64,000 nucleotides of DNA, taken from positions 62,001 to 126,000 of the forward strand of contig JAQQAS010000052.1 in the NCBI GenBank assembly GCA_028532815.1, read 5' to 3'. Of the stretch, positions 41,074-49,233 are shown in pieces (the stretch's first letter is position 1; each line of letters opens with the position of its first letter). The notes beneath the pieces are model-generated. The model had not been told where the DNA came from and ran no database searches. It saw only the letters and a list, made by a program, of their open reading frames with translations. Both the position numbers and the translations under genes were made by a program. Source of the stretch: Pleomorphochaeta sp. Its GTDB lineage: Bacteria > Spirochaetota > Spirochaetia > Sphaerochaetales > Sphaerochaetaceae.

Positions 41074-41610
41074 CTACGAACGTTTATTTTTTCTTTGTGG
41101 GCTAATAATCATGCTCATCATTTTCCCTTCCATTAAAGGACGACGATCCATGTTATATGCTACACCCATTTCAGTAAGTTCATTTAAAATTTTATCTAAT
41201 ACAACTTTACCTAATTCAGTATGTGCAAGTTCACGTCCACGGAAACGGATTGAAACCTTAACTTTATTACCTTCATTTAAGAAATCAGCAATAAATTTAC
41301 TTTTTGTAACCAAATCATGTCTTTCAATTTTTGGTTGCATTCTAATTTCTTTCATTTTAATAATAGTTTGGTTTTTCTTAGCTTCTCTTAAACGTTTTTC
41401 TTGTTCATAACGATATCTTCCAAAATCTAGTATTTTACAAACTGGGGGATTCGCACTAGGGGAAACTTCAACTAAGTCTAAACCCTCTTCTTCAGCAAGA
41501 TTAATTGCGTCATATGTTTTCATTACACCTTTCTGTGTACCTTCTGAATCAATTACAAAAACTTCCTTCGCGCGGATTAATTTGTTAATCCTCAAATCCT
41601 TTATAGCCAT
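41074..41610 (-). CDS. infC: Translation initiation factor IF-3
   Basis: IF-3 keeps free 30S subunits apart from 50S and checks the start codon. The 178-residue protein has an N-domain (INKLIRAKEVFVID, LAEEEGLDLVEVSP, PVCKILDFGRYRYEQEK), a helical linker, and a C-domain (IRMQPKIERHDLVTK, VKVSIRFRGRELAH). The start is an ATG with AAGGAG, not the rare AUU known from E. coli. The leader is about 70 nt from the predicted promoter. It heads infC-rpmI-rplT. Confidence 0.96.
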   Translation of the reverse strand: MAIKDLRINKLIRAKEVFVIDSEGTQKGVMKTYDAINLAEEEGLDLVEVSPSANPPVCKILDFGRYRYEQEKRLREAKKNQTIIKMKEIRMQPKIERHDLVTKSKFIADFLNEGNKVKVSIRFRGRELAHTELGKVVLDKILNELTEMGVAYNMDRRPLMEGKMMSMIISPQRKNKRS

Positions 41611-41686
41611 CTAACTCCTTGTGAATTACCTTGTAAAACACGTTTAAATTTTGAAATTTATATCATATAAGCTGATATCTCTGATT

Positions 41687-41715
41687 ATATTATCATAGCA
41701 ATTAAATTGAGTCAA
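41687..41715 (-). promoter_or_regulatory. Promoter of infC-rpmI-rplT
   Basis: Minus-strand TTGACT (41715-41710), 17 bp, TAATAT (41692-41687). The leader to infC is about 70 nt, long enough for L20 or other feedback control, but no known motif is recognised. Confidence 0.7.
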
Positions 41716-41744
41716 AGCATGTGTGTACTTTTCTAGCTAAAAAT

Positions 41745-41780
41745 AATAAAAAAACCACCCCAAAATAGCTTTGAGGTGGT
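41745..41780 (-). terminator. Terminator of fba
   Basis: Minus-strand ACCACCTC and GGGGTGGT arms (41780-41754) form a hairpin followed by TTTTTTTATT. Confidence 0.85.
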
Positions 41781-41798
41781 AATTAAGTTACTTTAAAA

Positions 41799-42791
41799 TT
41801 AAGCTTGGTTAGCACTTCCTAGAACATTAATGTTCTTGTAAGCGTACATTTCTTTTAAAGCTTCACGAGCCGGTCCTAAATATTTTCTAGGGTCAAATTC
41901 GCCAGGTTTTTCAGCCATAACTTTACGGATAGTTCCTGTCATAGCTAAGCGACCATCACTATCGATATTGATTTTACAAACAGCGCTTTTTGCAGCTTTT
42001 CTTAGTTGTTCTTCAGGAATACCAACGCTATCTTTTAATGCGCCACCGTTTTCGTTAATCATTTTAACGTATTGAGCTGGTACAGAAGAAGATCCGTGTA
42101 ATACAATTGGGAAACCAGGAAGTTGTTTTTCAATATCAGCTAAGATATCAAAACGTAGTGGAGGTGGAATTAATACACCTTCAGCATTACGAGTACATTG
42201 TTCTGGTTTGAATTTGTTAGCACCATGGCTAGTTCCGATAGAAATAGCTAAAGAGTCAACACCTGTTTTGCTTACAAAGTCAATTACTTCTTCAGGTTGA
42301 GTGTAAGTTGAGTGTTCTGCAACAACATCATCTTCGATTCCAGCTAGAACGCCTAATTCGCCTTCAACTGTTACATCAAATTTGTGTGCATATTCAACAA
42401 CTTTTTTTGTTAGTGCAACATTTTCATCATAAGGGAAATGTGAACCGTCAATCATTACTGAAGAAAAGCCATTGTCGATACAATCTTTACATGTTTCAAA
42501 GCTATCGCCATGATCTAAGTGTAATACAACAGGAATATCATAGCCAAGTTCATGAGCATATTCTGTTGCACCACGAGCCATGTTTCTCAATAAATTGATG
42601 TTAGCATAGTCTCTAGCACCTTTAGATACTTGTAGAATAACGGGTGATTTTGTTTCAACGCAAGCTTTAATAATAGCTTGTAACTGTTCCATGTTATTAA
42701 AGTTGTAAGCTGGGATAGCATAACCGCCCTTTACAGCTTTCTTAAACATTTCTCTTGTGTTTACTAGACCTAAGTCTTTGTAAGAAGTCAT
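41799..42791 (-). CDS. fba: Class II fructose-1,6-bisphosphate aldolase
   Basis: It cleaves fructose-1,6-bisphosphate in glycolysis and uses zinc. The 330-residue protein has AIPAYNFNNMEQLQAI, the zinc His motif VVLHLDHGDSFE, SVMIDGSHFPYDENV, VEGELG, and GTSHGANKF with the phosphate-binding HGSSSVP. AAGGAG precedes the ATG. It is a single-gene unit ending at a terminator. Confidence 0.95.
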   Translation of the reverse strand: MTSYKDLGLVNTREMFKKAVKGGYAIPAYNFNNMEQLQAIIKACVETKSPVILQVSKGARDYANINLLRNMARGATEYAHELGYDIPVVLHLDHGDSFETCKDCIDNGFSSVMIDGSHFPYDENVALTKKVVEYAHKFDVTVEGELGVLAGIEDDVVAEHSTYTQPEEVIDFVSKTGVDSLAISIGTSHGANKFKPEQCTRNAEGVLIPPPLRFDILADIEKQLPGFPIVLHGSSSVPAQYVKMINENGGALKDSVGIPEEQLRKAAKSAVCKINIDSDGRLAMTGTIRKVMAEKPGEFDPRKYLGPAREALKEMYAYKNINVLGSANQA

Positions 42792-42876
42792 ATTGTTTAC
42801 TCCTTGTTAATTTGGTTTTGTTTTCAATACAATGTTATATATTTGTTGCCTTTCGGTCAACAACACAGAGATAGTA

Positions 42877-42905
42877 TTGACCAATGAATTTTCTCTTGTT
42901 ACTGT
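42877..42905 (+). promoter_or_regulatory. Promoter abutting the 42912 start (leaderless type)
   Basis: TTGACC (42877-42882), 17 bp, TACTGT (42900-42905), then TTTTTT and the ATG at 42912. No Shine-Dalgarno sequence exists. Confidence 0.55.
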
Positions 42906-42911
42906 TTTTTT

Positions 42912-43766
42912 ATGAATATTAAATTTAAAAAGTTGTTTTATGTGTTTATTGTAACATTATTTGCCTTTTATGCACTATTACAGATAGTTTATTATACAAG
43001 AAGTCCAATCTACTTTATAACTGATACTATTTACTTAGAAACAACAATTAAACAACAAAAGACTAAATTAAAATATAAAGCTTTGTTAAATAATAAAAAA
43101 GTGAAGTATATAGTCGATAGGGAAAGTAATGGTAGTTGGAAGACTTATGATTATAAGCCTAATTCAACAATTATTTTATCTCCCTATATTTCTATGCTTT
43201 ATAATATAGATGATGATTTTAAATTTAATAATGAATTTATTACTATAGATATAGAAAATGAGGGGCAAAAATATAATGCAACTGGAGATTTTATAAGTGG
43301 GTTTGAAAAATTAGCACTAGCTTTAAAATCTGATAATAAGGTTGTATATCTAATAAGCTCAAAAGCTTGGCCACAAAGTAGTACAAAAGCTGAAGCTTTT
43401 GAGAGAGTTTTTGGAGAGGAAGGCTTAACAAAAATTTCACTAACAGGTGATGAGTTAGATCAAAAGGCATATGAAATTGTTGATCTAATCAATATTGATG
43501 AAGAAGCTCAGATTGTTTCAACTGGAGCTACTTTGATATCTGCTTTTAATAAAATTGATAATAATTTTTATTATAATTTAGAGGCAAATCAGGCTTTAGC
43601 TTTTGATTTGAATTCTCTAAATTATATTATTTATGAAGATCTAACGCCTCTAGTTGAAAGTCATTCAACAAATATTGTTTTAAAAACTAAGTTGTTTAAC
43701 AATCAAGAAGGTTTAGTAAATTTCTTTTTACATTTGTACAGATATCTGATATCTCAACTTTTTTAA
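42912..43766 (+). CDS. Membrane-anchored hypothetical protein, 284 aa
   Basis: The family is not recognised. One hydrophobic helix (residues 8-27) anchors or exports it, and the rest is a mixed alpha/beta domain. The alternation of strands and helices in the last 180 residues (KVVYLISSKAW, EGLTKISLTGDELDQKAYEIVDLI, AQIVSTGATLISAF, ALAFDLNSLNYIIYEDLTPLVES) resembles a periplasmic-binding or LacI-type core, but no motif proves it. The last 71 bp overlap the convergent tatD gene in another frame. The ATG lacks a ribosome site and is 6 nt after a -10 box. Confidence 0.7.
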   Translation: MNIKFKKLFYVFIVTLFAFYALLQIVYYTRSPIYFITDTIYLETTIKQQKTKLKYKALLNNKKVKYIVDRESNGSWKTYDYKPNSTIILSPYISMLYNIDDDFKFNNEFITIDIENEGQKYNATGDFISGFEKLALALKSDNKVVYLISSKAWPQSSTKAEAFERVFGEEGLTKISLTGDELDQKAYEIVDLINIDEEAQIVSTGATLISAFNKIDNNFYYNLEANQALAFDLNSLNYIIYEDLTPLVESHSTNIVLKTKLFNNQEGLVNFFLHLYRYLISQLF

Positions 43767-44526
43767 TATCTGCGGCTTCTTTATATACTAATGGAATTAG
43801 TAATGGTGAATTAAACTTTCCTCTAAAAGGTTGTGGGGGTAAATATGGTGCATCCGTTTCTAAAAGGAGTCTATCAAGGGGTACATATTCTAATGCTTTT
43901 CTCAATTCATCATTCTTTTTATAAGTAATAGTTGCAGAGAAAGAGATGTAAAAGCCTTTATCTAGAGCTATTTTTGCAAATTCTGTATCTGAAGAGAAAC
44001 AATGAATAATCCCATTTGTACTAAAGGATGTGTTTTGAATTATTTCTTTCATTTTATCATCTGCTTCTCTATTGTGTATTATTATTGGAAGTTTATATTT
44101 ATTTGCTAATTCTATTTGCTTAATAAATAAATCTTCTTGAAGATAAGATTCACCATAATCCCAATGATAATCTAGTCCAATTTCACCAATGGCTTTAACA
44201 CTGTATTTATTTATATTTGCTTCTATAATATTAAGAGATTTGTCATGGGCTTTTTTATCTTTTGTTCCCCAAGGTCCAAGTCCACAACTTAGATATATAT
44301 TATTATAATCTTTTACTAGTAAAGATCTCTCTTCAATATCATTTTCATTTACTGCTATATCAAGTGCTGTATAATTATTGTTTTTTAACTCTTCTAATAA
44401 AAGAGTTAAGTCAGTTCCTTTTTCTTTCATTGCTAGTAGGTGAAAGTGAGAATCTGTATAAGAAAGGTTTTTGTCGGTTGCTTCTTTTAATAATCTGTTT
44501 CTTTTTTCTTTATTATATTTTGCCAT
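43696..44526 (-). CDS. tatD: TatD-family metal-dependent hydrolase / DNase
   Basis: The 276-residue TIM-barrel enzyme has DSHFHLLA (HxH metal pair, about 20-27), AIGEIGLDYHWD with the Glu ligand, PIIIHNREAD, IIHCFSS and LLETDAPYLPP with the Asp. TatD proteins are Mg-dependent 3'-5' DNases or related nucleases in the cytoplasm. An N-terminal extension of about 15 residues (MAKYNKEKRNRLLKE) is basic. AGGAAA precedes the ATG. Its final 71 bp overlap the gene on the opposite strand. Confidence 0.9.
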   Translation of the reverse strand: MAKYNKEKRNRLLKEATDKNLSYTDSHFHLLAMKEKGTDLTLLLEELKNNNYTALDIAVNENDIEERSLLVKDYNNIYLSCGLGPWGTKDKKAHDKSLNIIEANINKYSVKAIGEIGLDYHWDYGESYLQEDLFIKQIELANKYKLPIIIHNREADDKMKEIIQNTSFSTNGIIHCFSSDTEFAKIALDKGFYISFSATITYKKNDELRKALEYVPLDRLLLETDAPYLPPQPFRGKFNSPLLIPLVYKEAADIKKVEISDICTNVKRNLLNLLDC

Positions 44527-44678
44527 AATTTATTTCCTAGGATGAATTATATCTAAGTAATTGTAAAAATAATAGTCTAATTTTATCTATTTGTAATATG
44601 AGTGTTTGACTTTATAAAATTTGTTATTATATTATAAATGTAAAGAGTTAGCAATAGCTAATTCTTTAGGAGAGTTAT

Positions 44679-45401
44679 ATGCTTACTTTAAAAGATATTA
44701 ATTATAGTATTGATGGTAAAAATATTATAAAAGATATAAATTACAAATTTTTAAAGGGCCGAATATATTTATTAACTGGCCCTAATGGGGGAGGTAAAAC
44801 TTCTCTTGGGAAAATCATTACCGGTTTATATCCAACAGATACTGGAAGTATTGAGTTCAATAAAAAAAATATTACCAACTTAAGTATTAGTGATAGAGCA
44901 AAGCTTGGCATTTCCTATGGTTTTCAAAATCCTATCTATTTCAAAGGTTTATCTGTAAGAGATATTTTAACTCTTTCTAGTAAAGAGAAAGATGAAGAAC
45001 AGTTAAACAATCTTTTAGCAAAGGTTGGTTTATGTGGAAAGGAATATCTAGATAGGGAACTTGATGATAGACTTTCTGGAGGAGAGGTTAAGAGAATTGA
45101 AATAGCTAGTGTTTTAGCTAAAAAGAAAACAAAACTCTATATTTTTGATGAACCTGAGGCAGGTATTGATCTGTGGAGTTTTAAAGAACTTATTTCTATC
45201 TTTAAAAAACTAAAAGAAGAGAAAAAGACAATTATTATTGTATCTCATCAGGAAAAGATCTTAGAGCTCTCTGATTATATATTAGTAATTAATCAGGGAA
45301 CTATTGAAAAATCTGGTCCAACAAAAGATATTCTTCCATCTTTAATTTCTAAAGATAAAGAAAATAATTGTGAAGGTTGTATAAAGAAGGAGATAATGTA
45401 A
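44679..45401 (+). CDS. sufC: SufC-like Fe-S cluster assembly ATPase
   Basis: The 240-residue ABC-type ATPase has Walker A GPNGGGKTS (about 35-43), FQNPIYFKGLSV, the signature LSGGEVKRIEIAS, Walker B YIFDEPEAGIDLWSF and VSHQ. DEPEAGID is typical of SufC, which acts on the SufB/SufD scaffold in the cytoplasm. The tail ends with CEGCIKKEIM, a C-x-x-C not usual in SufC. AGGAG precedes the ATG. The stop overlaps the next start as TAATG. No SufS, SufU or SufD is adjacent. Confidence 0.88.
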   Translation: MLTLKDINYSIDGKNIIKDINYKFLKGRIYLLTGPNGGGKTSLGKIITGLYPTDTGSIEFNKKNITNLSISDRAKLGISYGFQNPIYFKGLSVRDILTLSSKEKDEEQLNNLLAKVGLCGKEYLDRELDDRLSGGEVKRIEIASVLAKKKTKLYIFDEPEAGIDLWSFKELISIFKKLKEEKKTIIIVSHQEKILELSDYILVINQGTIEKSGPTKDILPSLISKDKENNCEGCIKKEIM

Positions 45402-46315
45402 TGTTAGAAAATACTATGAAACTTCTTAAAAAATTATATGGTGATATCAACTTTAGTAACTCAGCAATTAACGTTAGAGAAAATTGTTCTTCTTGTATGC
45501 GAAATAATTCTAATAATGTTGTTATTAGTGATATGGATGATAAAAGTGGTATAAATATTTTAGTGAAATCTTCTGCAAGAGGAGAGATGGTGTTTATTCC
45601 AGCTATTATTAATAAAAGTAATGTTAATGATGTTGTGAAAAATGATTTTTATATTGAAGATGGAGCAGAAGTTGTTATTCAAGCAGGTTGTGCTGTTCAC
45701 ACCGATGGACAAAAGAAGTCAATTCATAATGGTATTCATCGGTTTTTTATTGGTGAAAATGCAAAAGTTACCTACTATGAAAAACACTTTGGAGAGGGTT
45801 CTCACGCTCAAAAAATTATTTCTCCCATAACGGAAGTTACTATGAGCAAAGGCTCTTCCTTTTTAATGGATTCTATTCAATTAGATGGAGTTAGTTTTAC
45901 TGAGAGAGAAACTAAAGCTATAGTTGAATCAGGGGCTTCTTTGGATGTTAATGAAAGAATTTTAACTCAAGGAACTCAAGAGGCTATTAGTAAGTTTGAT
46001 GTAAATGTTATTGGAGAGGGTGCAAGTGTAAATATTGTTTCAAGATCTGTTGCAAAAGATGATTCTAAGCAAACTCTAAAAAGTAATATTACAGGCAGTG
46101 CTCCCTGTCAGGGACACAGTGAATGTGATGCAATTTTAGAAGGTAATGGAATTGCTATTGCCATTCCTGCTCTAATTGCTAATCATCCAGATGCAACATT
46201 GGTTCATGAGGCTGCTATTGGAAGGATTTCTAAGCAACAAATAGAGAAGTTGCAAACTCTTGGGCTAAGTGAAGAGGAGGCTGAAAGTTATATTGTAAAG
46301 GGGTTTTTGAAATAA
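45401..46315 (+). CDS. sufB: Single SufB/SufD-like scaffold protein
   Basis: The 304-residue protein has the beta-helix of the SufBD family: VVIQAGCAVHTDGQKKSIHNGIHRFFIGENAKVTYYEKHFG, and the C-terminal ATLVHEAAIGRISKQQIEKLQTLGLSEEEAESYIVKGF split across the end. It also has NCSSCMRNN near residues 29-37. At about 300 residues it is shorter than SufB (near 470) and lacks its N-terminal part. A lone SufC plus one short SufB matches the ancestral two-gene SUF-like (SmsCB-type) machinery of anaerobes. The start at 45401 is coupled to sufC with AAGGAG upstream; an in-frame codon at 45377 lies inside sufC. Confidence 0.85.
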   Translation: MLENTMKLLKKLYGDINFSNSAINVRENCSSCMRNNSNNVVISDMDDKSGINILVKSSARGEMVFIPAIINKSNVNDVVKNDFYIEDGAEVVIQAGCAVHTDGQKKSIHNGIHRFFIGENAKVTYYEKHFGEGSHAQKIISPITEVTMSKGSSFLMDSIQLDGVSFTERETKAIVESGASLDVNERILTQGTQEAISKFDVNVIGEGASVNIVSRSVAKDDSKQTLKSNITGSAPCQGHSECDAILEGNGIAIAIPALIANHPDATLVHEAAIGRISKQQIEKLQTLGLSEEEAESYIVKGFLK

Positions 46316-46351
46316 AGTAAAATAAATTTTTTTAAAATTTACATAATTTTA

Positions 46352-46412
46352 AAGCAAAAAAATTGGCAATTATGATTTATTGCTAAAAATTTTTTTGCTT
46401 TTTTTATTTTTA
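46352..46412 (+). terminator. Terminator of the sufCB locus
   Basis: AAAGCAAAAAAATT (46352-46365) pairs exactly with AATTTTTTTGCTTT (46389-46402) around an inner GGCAAT/ATTGC stem, followed by TTTTTATTTTT. Confidence 0.8.
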
Positions 46413-46523
46413 TTTCATTTTTTTATTTCTTAATATTTGCCAGTAAAGGATATATTTCAAAAATATCTTGTTTGATAGAAATAAATAATGTTATTATGTT
46501 AACAGTTTATTTAGGGAGGAAAT

Positions 46524-47804
46524 ATGAAAAAAAATTTAGTAATTAAGATTATTATTGGATTTGTCCTTGGTTTAGTTGTTGGTGTTGCTCTATGGTTATC
46601 AGGTGCAAGTGTTGGAGGTTATACTAAAATAGTATCTCCTTTTGGTAACGTTTTGGTATCCATGTTGAAGATGGTTGTTGTACCTGTTATCTTTTTATCT
46701 CTTATTAGTGGTGCTGCATCACTTCCAACTGGTAAGTTTGGAAAGATTGGTATTAAAGTTATTGTTTGGTATTTTGCAACATCATTAGTTGCTGCTGTAG
46801 TTGGTTCTTTATTAGCAACTATATTTAATCCAGGTAGTTCAAATATTAGTTTATGGCAACAGTTAATTACAACTGAAACAGCTGTACAAGAGGTTAGTGT
46901 ATCAACAACTGGAGCTTTAACTGAAGTATTTTTAAATATGTTTAAGAATCCTTTTGAATCTCTTGCTAATGGTAATTTCTTAGCTATAATCGTATTTGCA
47001 ATTGCATTTGGCCTTGCTCTTAAAATCAATGTTGATAATCCAAAAACAAGCGATTCTTCTAAAGAAAAAATCCATTTGTTCTTAGATTTAGTTTCAACAG
47101 CTCAAGAAGGTGTATTTACCATTGTTGATTGGGTATTAGCTTATTCTCCAATTGGTGTATTTGCCCTAACTTCTGTTAACTTTGCTAACTATGGTTCTGC
47201 TCTATTTGGTCCTTATGTATCATTAACCTTAGGTGTTATCACAGGAATTATCTTTATGATAGTTGTTGTTTATCCTGCTATGATTGCTATTTTTGTTCAT
47301 AAAAATCCTTTTACTGTATTAAATAGAATTAAAGAAGCTCCTTTAACTGCTTTTGTAACTAGAAGTTCTGCTGCAACTCTACCTGTTTCTATTACTGTTG
47401 CTGAAGATGAATTAAAGGTTGATCCAAGTTTATCAGCTTTCGCACTTCCTTTAGGTGCTACAATTAATATGGATGGTGTTTGTGTACACCTACCTTTCTT
47501 TGCTGTATTAGCTGCTAATATGTTTGGTGTTCAATTAGGCTTTACTGGTTTAACTATTTTAGTAATTACAACTGTTCTAGCTTCTATTGGAGCTGGCGGG
47601 GTTCCTGGTGGCTCTCTAATGTTGTTGTTCATTATTTTACAAAACATGGGATTACAACCTGATCAAATTGCTATAATTGTTGGTTTAGCTTTAGGTATTA
47701 ACCCAATATTAGATATGTTCGAAACTATGAATAATGTTACAGGGGATCTTGTTTGTACATACGCTGTTGCAGAAACATCTGATATGATTCTTAGTGAAGA
47801 GTAG
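46524..47804 (+). CDS. Dicarboxylate/amino-acid:cation symporter (DAACS family)
   Basis: The 426-residue membrane protein has about eight helices with re-entrant loops. Key motifs are FVTRSSAATLPVSI (serine-rich hairpin, about 274-287), LPLGATINMDGVC (NMDG cation site) and the last-helix INPILDMFETMNNVTGDL. The family imports glutamate, aspartate, C4-dicarboxylates or serine/threonine with Na or H. Substrate cannot be fixed by eye. GGGAGG precedes the ATG. It is a single-gene unit. Confidence 0.92.
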   Translation: MKKNLVIKIIIGFVLGLVVGVALWLSGASVGGYTKIVSPFGNVLVSMLKMVVVPVIFLSLISGAASLPTGKFGKIGIKVIVWYFATSLVAAVVGSLLATIFNPGSSNISLWQQLITTETAVQEVSVSTTGALTEVFLNMFKNPFESLANGNFLAIIVFAIAFGLALKINVDNPKTSDSSKEKIHLFLDLVSTAQEGVFTIVDWVLAYSPIGVFALTSVNFANYGSALFGPYVSLTLGVITGIIFMIVVVYPAMIAIFVHKNPFTVLNRIKEAPLTAFVTRSSAATLPVSITVAEDELKVDPSLSAFALPLGATINMDGVCVHLPFFAVLAANMFGVQLGFTGLTILVITTVLASIGAGGVPGGSLMLLFIILQNMGLQPDQIAIIVGLALGINPILDMFETMNNVTGDLVCTYAVAETSDMILSEE

Positions 47805-47829
47805 TATCTTATTTTTATAAAAAATTAGA

Positions 47830-47871
47830 AGAGATTTAATTATGTTTTTTCATAATGAATCTCTTTTTTTG
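47830..47871 (+). terminator. Terminator of the symporter gene
   Basis: AGAGATT (47830-47836) and AATCTCT (47858-47864) enclose an inner ATTATG/CATAAT hairpin, followed by TTTTTTG. Confidence 0.85.
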
Positions 47872-47946
47872 TTGTCCTTATCATTTACATTAATATATAA
47901 AAATGTTAGGCTAGACTAAGAAAAAATGATATTAAATGGAGATAAC

Positions 47947-48597
47947 ATGAGTTATATAAATAATTTAGAAAAAGCTAAGCTTTTTAAATCTGATGAGTTA
48001 GTAAAAACATATAGTGGCCAGATAATTAGTACTAAGATATCTGAAAATAGTTCTTTAACTTTAGAACTTTATTCTTTTGATAAAGGTGAAGAGATTAGTA
48101 AACAAAAAGCTATTTATGATACTTTCTTCTATGTTGTTAAAGGTGAGATTGAAATTTCTAATGATCTTATTAAGAAGAATGAGTATAAGACTTTAAATAA
48201 GGGTGAAGATAGTCATTTGATTGCAAAAGAACCTACTGTCTTGTTAATGTATTTATTTAAGAAAGAAGGTCAACTTAAAAATTTAAATAAAACAGATAAC
48301 AAATCATTAATTGAAGAAGTATCATTTGTTGATAACTCTGTGGCTAGTAAAGTTCTTTATCAAGATGATATTTTAAGTTTAACTCTTTTAGCTCTGGATG
48401 AAGATCAAGGTTTAAATACTCACTCAGCTTCAGGAGATGTTTTAGTTGTTTCTCTAGGTGGGGAAGTCTTAATTAAAATAGGGGATGAAGAATTTAATTT
48501 AAGTGGTGATGATCTAATTGTTCTTCCTGCAGGTATTCCTCACAGTTTAATGGCAAAAAAACCTTATAAAATGTTTATTTCAGTTGTTAAACAGTAA
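47947..48597 (+). CDS. Two-domain cupin protein
   Basis: The 216-residue protein has two cupin barrels. The N-terminal one has FFYVVKGEIEIS and SHLIAKEPTVLLMYLF; the C-terminal one has HSASGDVLVVSLGGEVLIKIGDEEFNLSGDDLIVLPAGIPHSLMA split over its two motifs. The second cupin keeps His residues that could bind a metal, while the first is poor in them. Double cupins may be dioxygenases, isomerases or sugar-binding proteins, so function is open. The start at 47947 follows GGAG by 5 nt; an ATG at 47926 lacks a ribosome site. Confidence 0.8.
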   Translation: MSYINNLEKAKLFKSDELVKTYSGQIISTKISENSSLTLELYSFDKGEEISKQKAIYDTFFYVVKGEIEISNDLIKKNEYKTLNKGEDSHLIAKEPTVLLMYLFKKEGQLKNLNKTDNKSLIEEVSFVDNSVASKVLYQDDILSLTLLALDEDQGLNTHSASGDVLVVSLGGEVLIKIGDEEFNLSGDDLIVLPAGIPHSLMAKKPYKMFISVVKQ

Positions 48598-48727
48598 TAA
48601 TATTAAATTTTAAGATGTTAAATTAGTATTTTTAAAGTATTTTGAATTTGTTTTTCTGCTTAATTATTGTTCTCAAAAAGAATTAATTTTTTAAGCAGAA
48701 AAAAAGTTATTTTTTTTAATAAACTAG

Positions 48728-48756
48728 TTGACGCAAAAGGTGTTTTTTGATAGGTT
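48728..48756 (+). promoter_or_regulatory. Promoter of tRNA-Leu
   Basis: TTGACG (48728-48733), 17 bp, TAGGTT (48751-48756), starting transcription shortly before the tRNA. Confidence 0.6.
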
Positions 48757-48765
48757 TAAGTCATC

Positions 48766-48849
48766 GCCGAAGTGGTGGAATTGGTAGACACAAGGGACTT
48801 AAAATCCCTTGTCCTTTAGGACGTGCGAGTTCAAGTCTCGCCTTCGGCA
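48766..48849 (+). tRNA. tRNA-Leu(TAA)
   Basis: The acceptor arms GCCGAAG and CTTCGGC pair. A long variable arm (TGTCCTTTAGGACGT) marks a class II tRNA. The anticodon stem AGGGA/TCCCT holds the loop CTTAAAA with anticodon TAA at 48800-48802. CCA is not encoded. Confidence 0.96.
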
Positions 48850-48874
48850 CTAACACTACATTATATTAATAAGC

Positions 48875-48925
48875 AAAGCTAGTTTAATTCTTTAAGTTAA
48901 AGAAATGAAAACTGGCTTTTTTATT
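48875..48925 (+). terminator. Terminator after tRNA-Leu
   Basis: AAAGCTAGTTT (48875-48885) and AAACTGGCTTT (48908-48918) pair with one G-T around an inner TTCTTT/AAAGAA stem, followed by TTTTATTT. The rest of 48926-49233 is AT-rich and holds no gene except a tRNA-like piece at 49038. Confidence 0.75.
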
Positions 48926-49037
48926 TGTCTTTTGAAATCACTAAAATATAGTAAAAGGTTTAATAATTATTGATTATTTTTTTATATAGTTTATTTCTCA
49001 ATGATTCTATAGTTGATTTATAAAATTTCTTATTTAA

Positions 49038-49061
49038 ACAAGTTCGAGTCTTGTCCTTGAC
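49038..49061 (+). other. Detached tRNA 3'-end-like fragment
   Basis: ACAAG-TTCGAGT-CTTGT is a complete T-arm with a canonical T-loop, followed by CCTTGAC like an acceptor 3' strand. No D-arm, anticodon arm or matching 5' acceptor strand lies upstream. Such orphan 3' tRNA ends are left by site-specific integration into tRNA genes, or by tRNA decay. Confidence 0.5.
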
Positions 49062-49233
49062 CTATATAAATATTTGTTGATGCTTTTTATAGATTAATCC
49101 CATTCACAATTATAAGCTAATAAAAAAATTTGAATGAAGATACTTTACACACAAATAGAATCTTTTCAAATCATCCTTAATATATTAAACTTAAAAAGTT
49201 ATAATTTAATGCCATCAAATATTGGGGAAAGAG

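Noticed and set aside
40915-41410. Plus-strand genes opposite rpmI and infC
   Set aside because: They are antisense shadows of strongly conserved translation genes.
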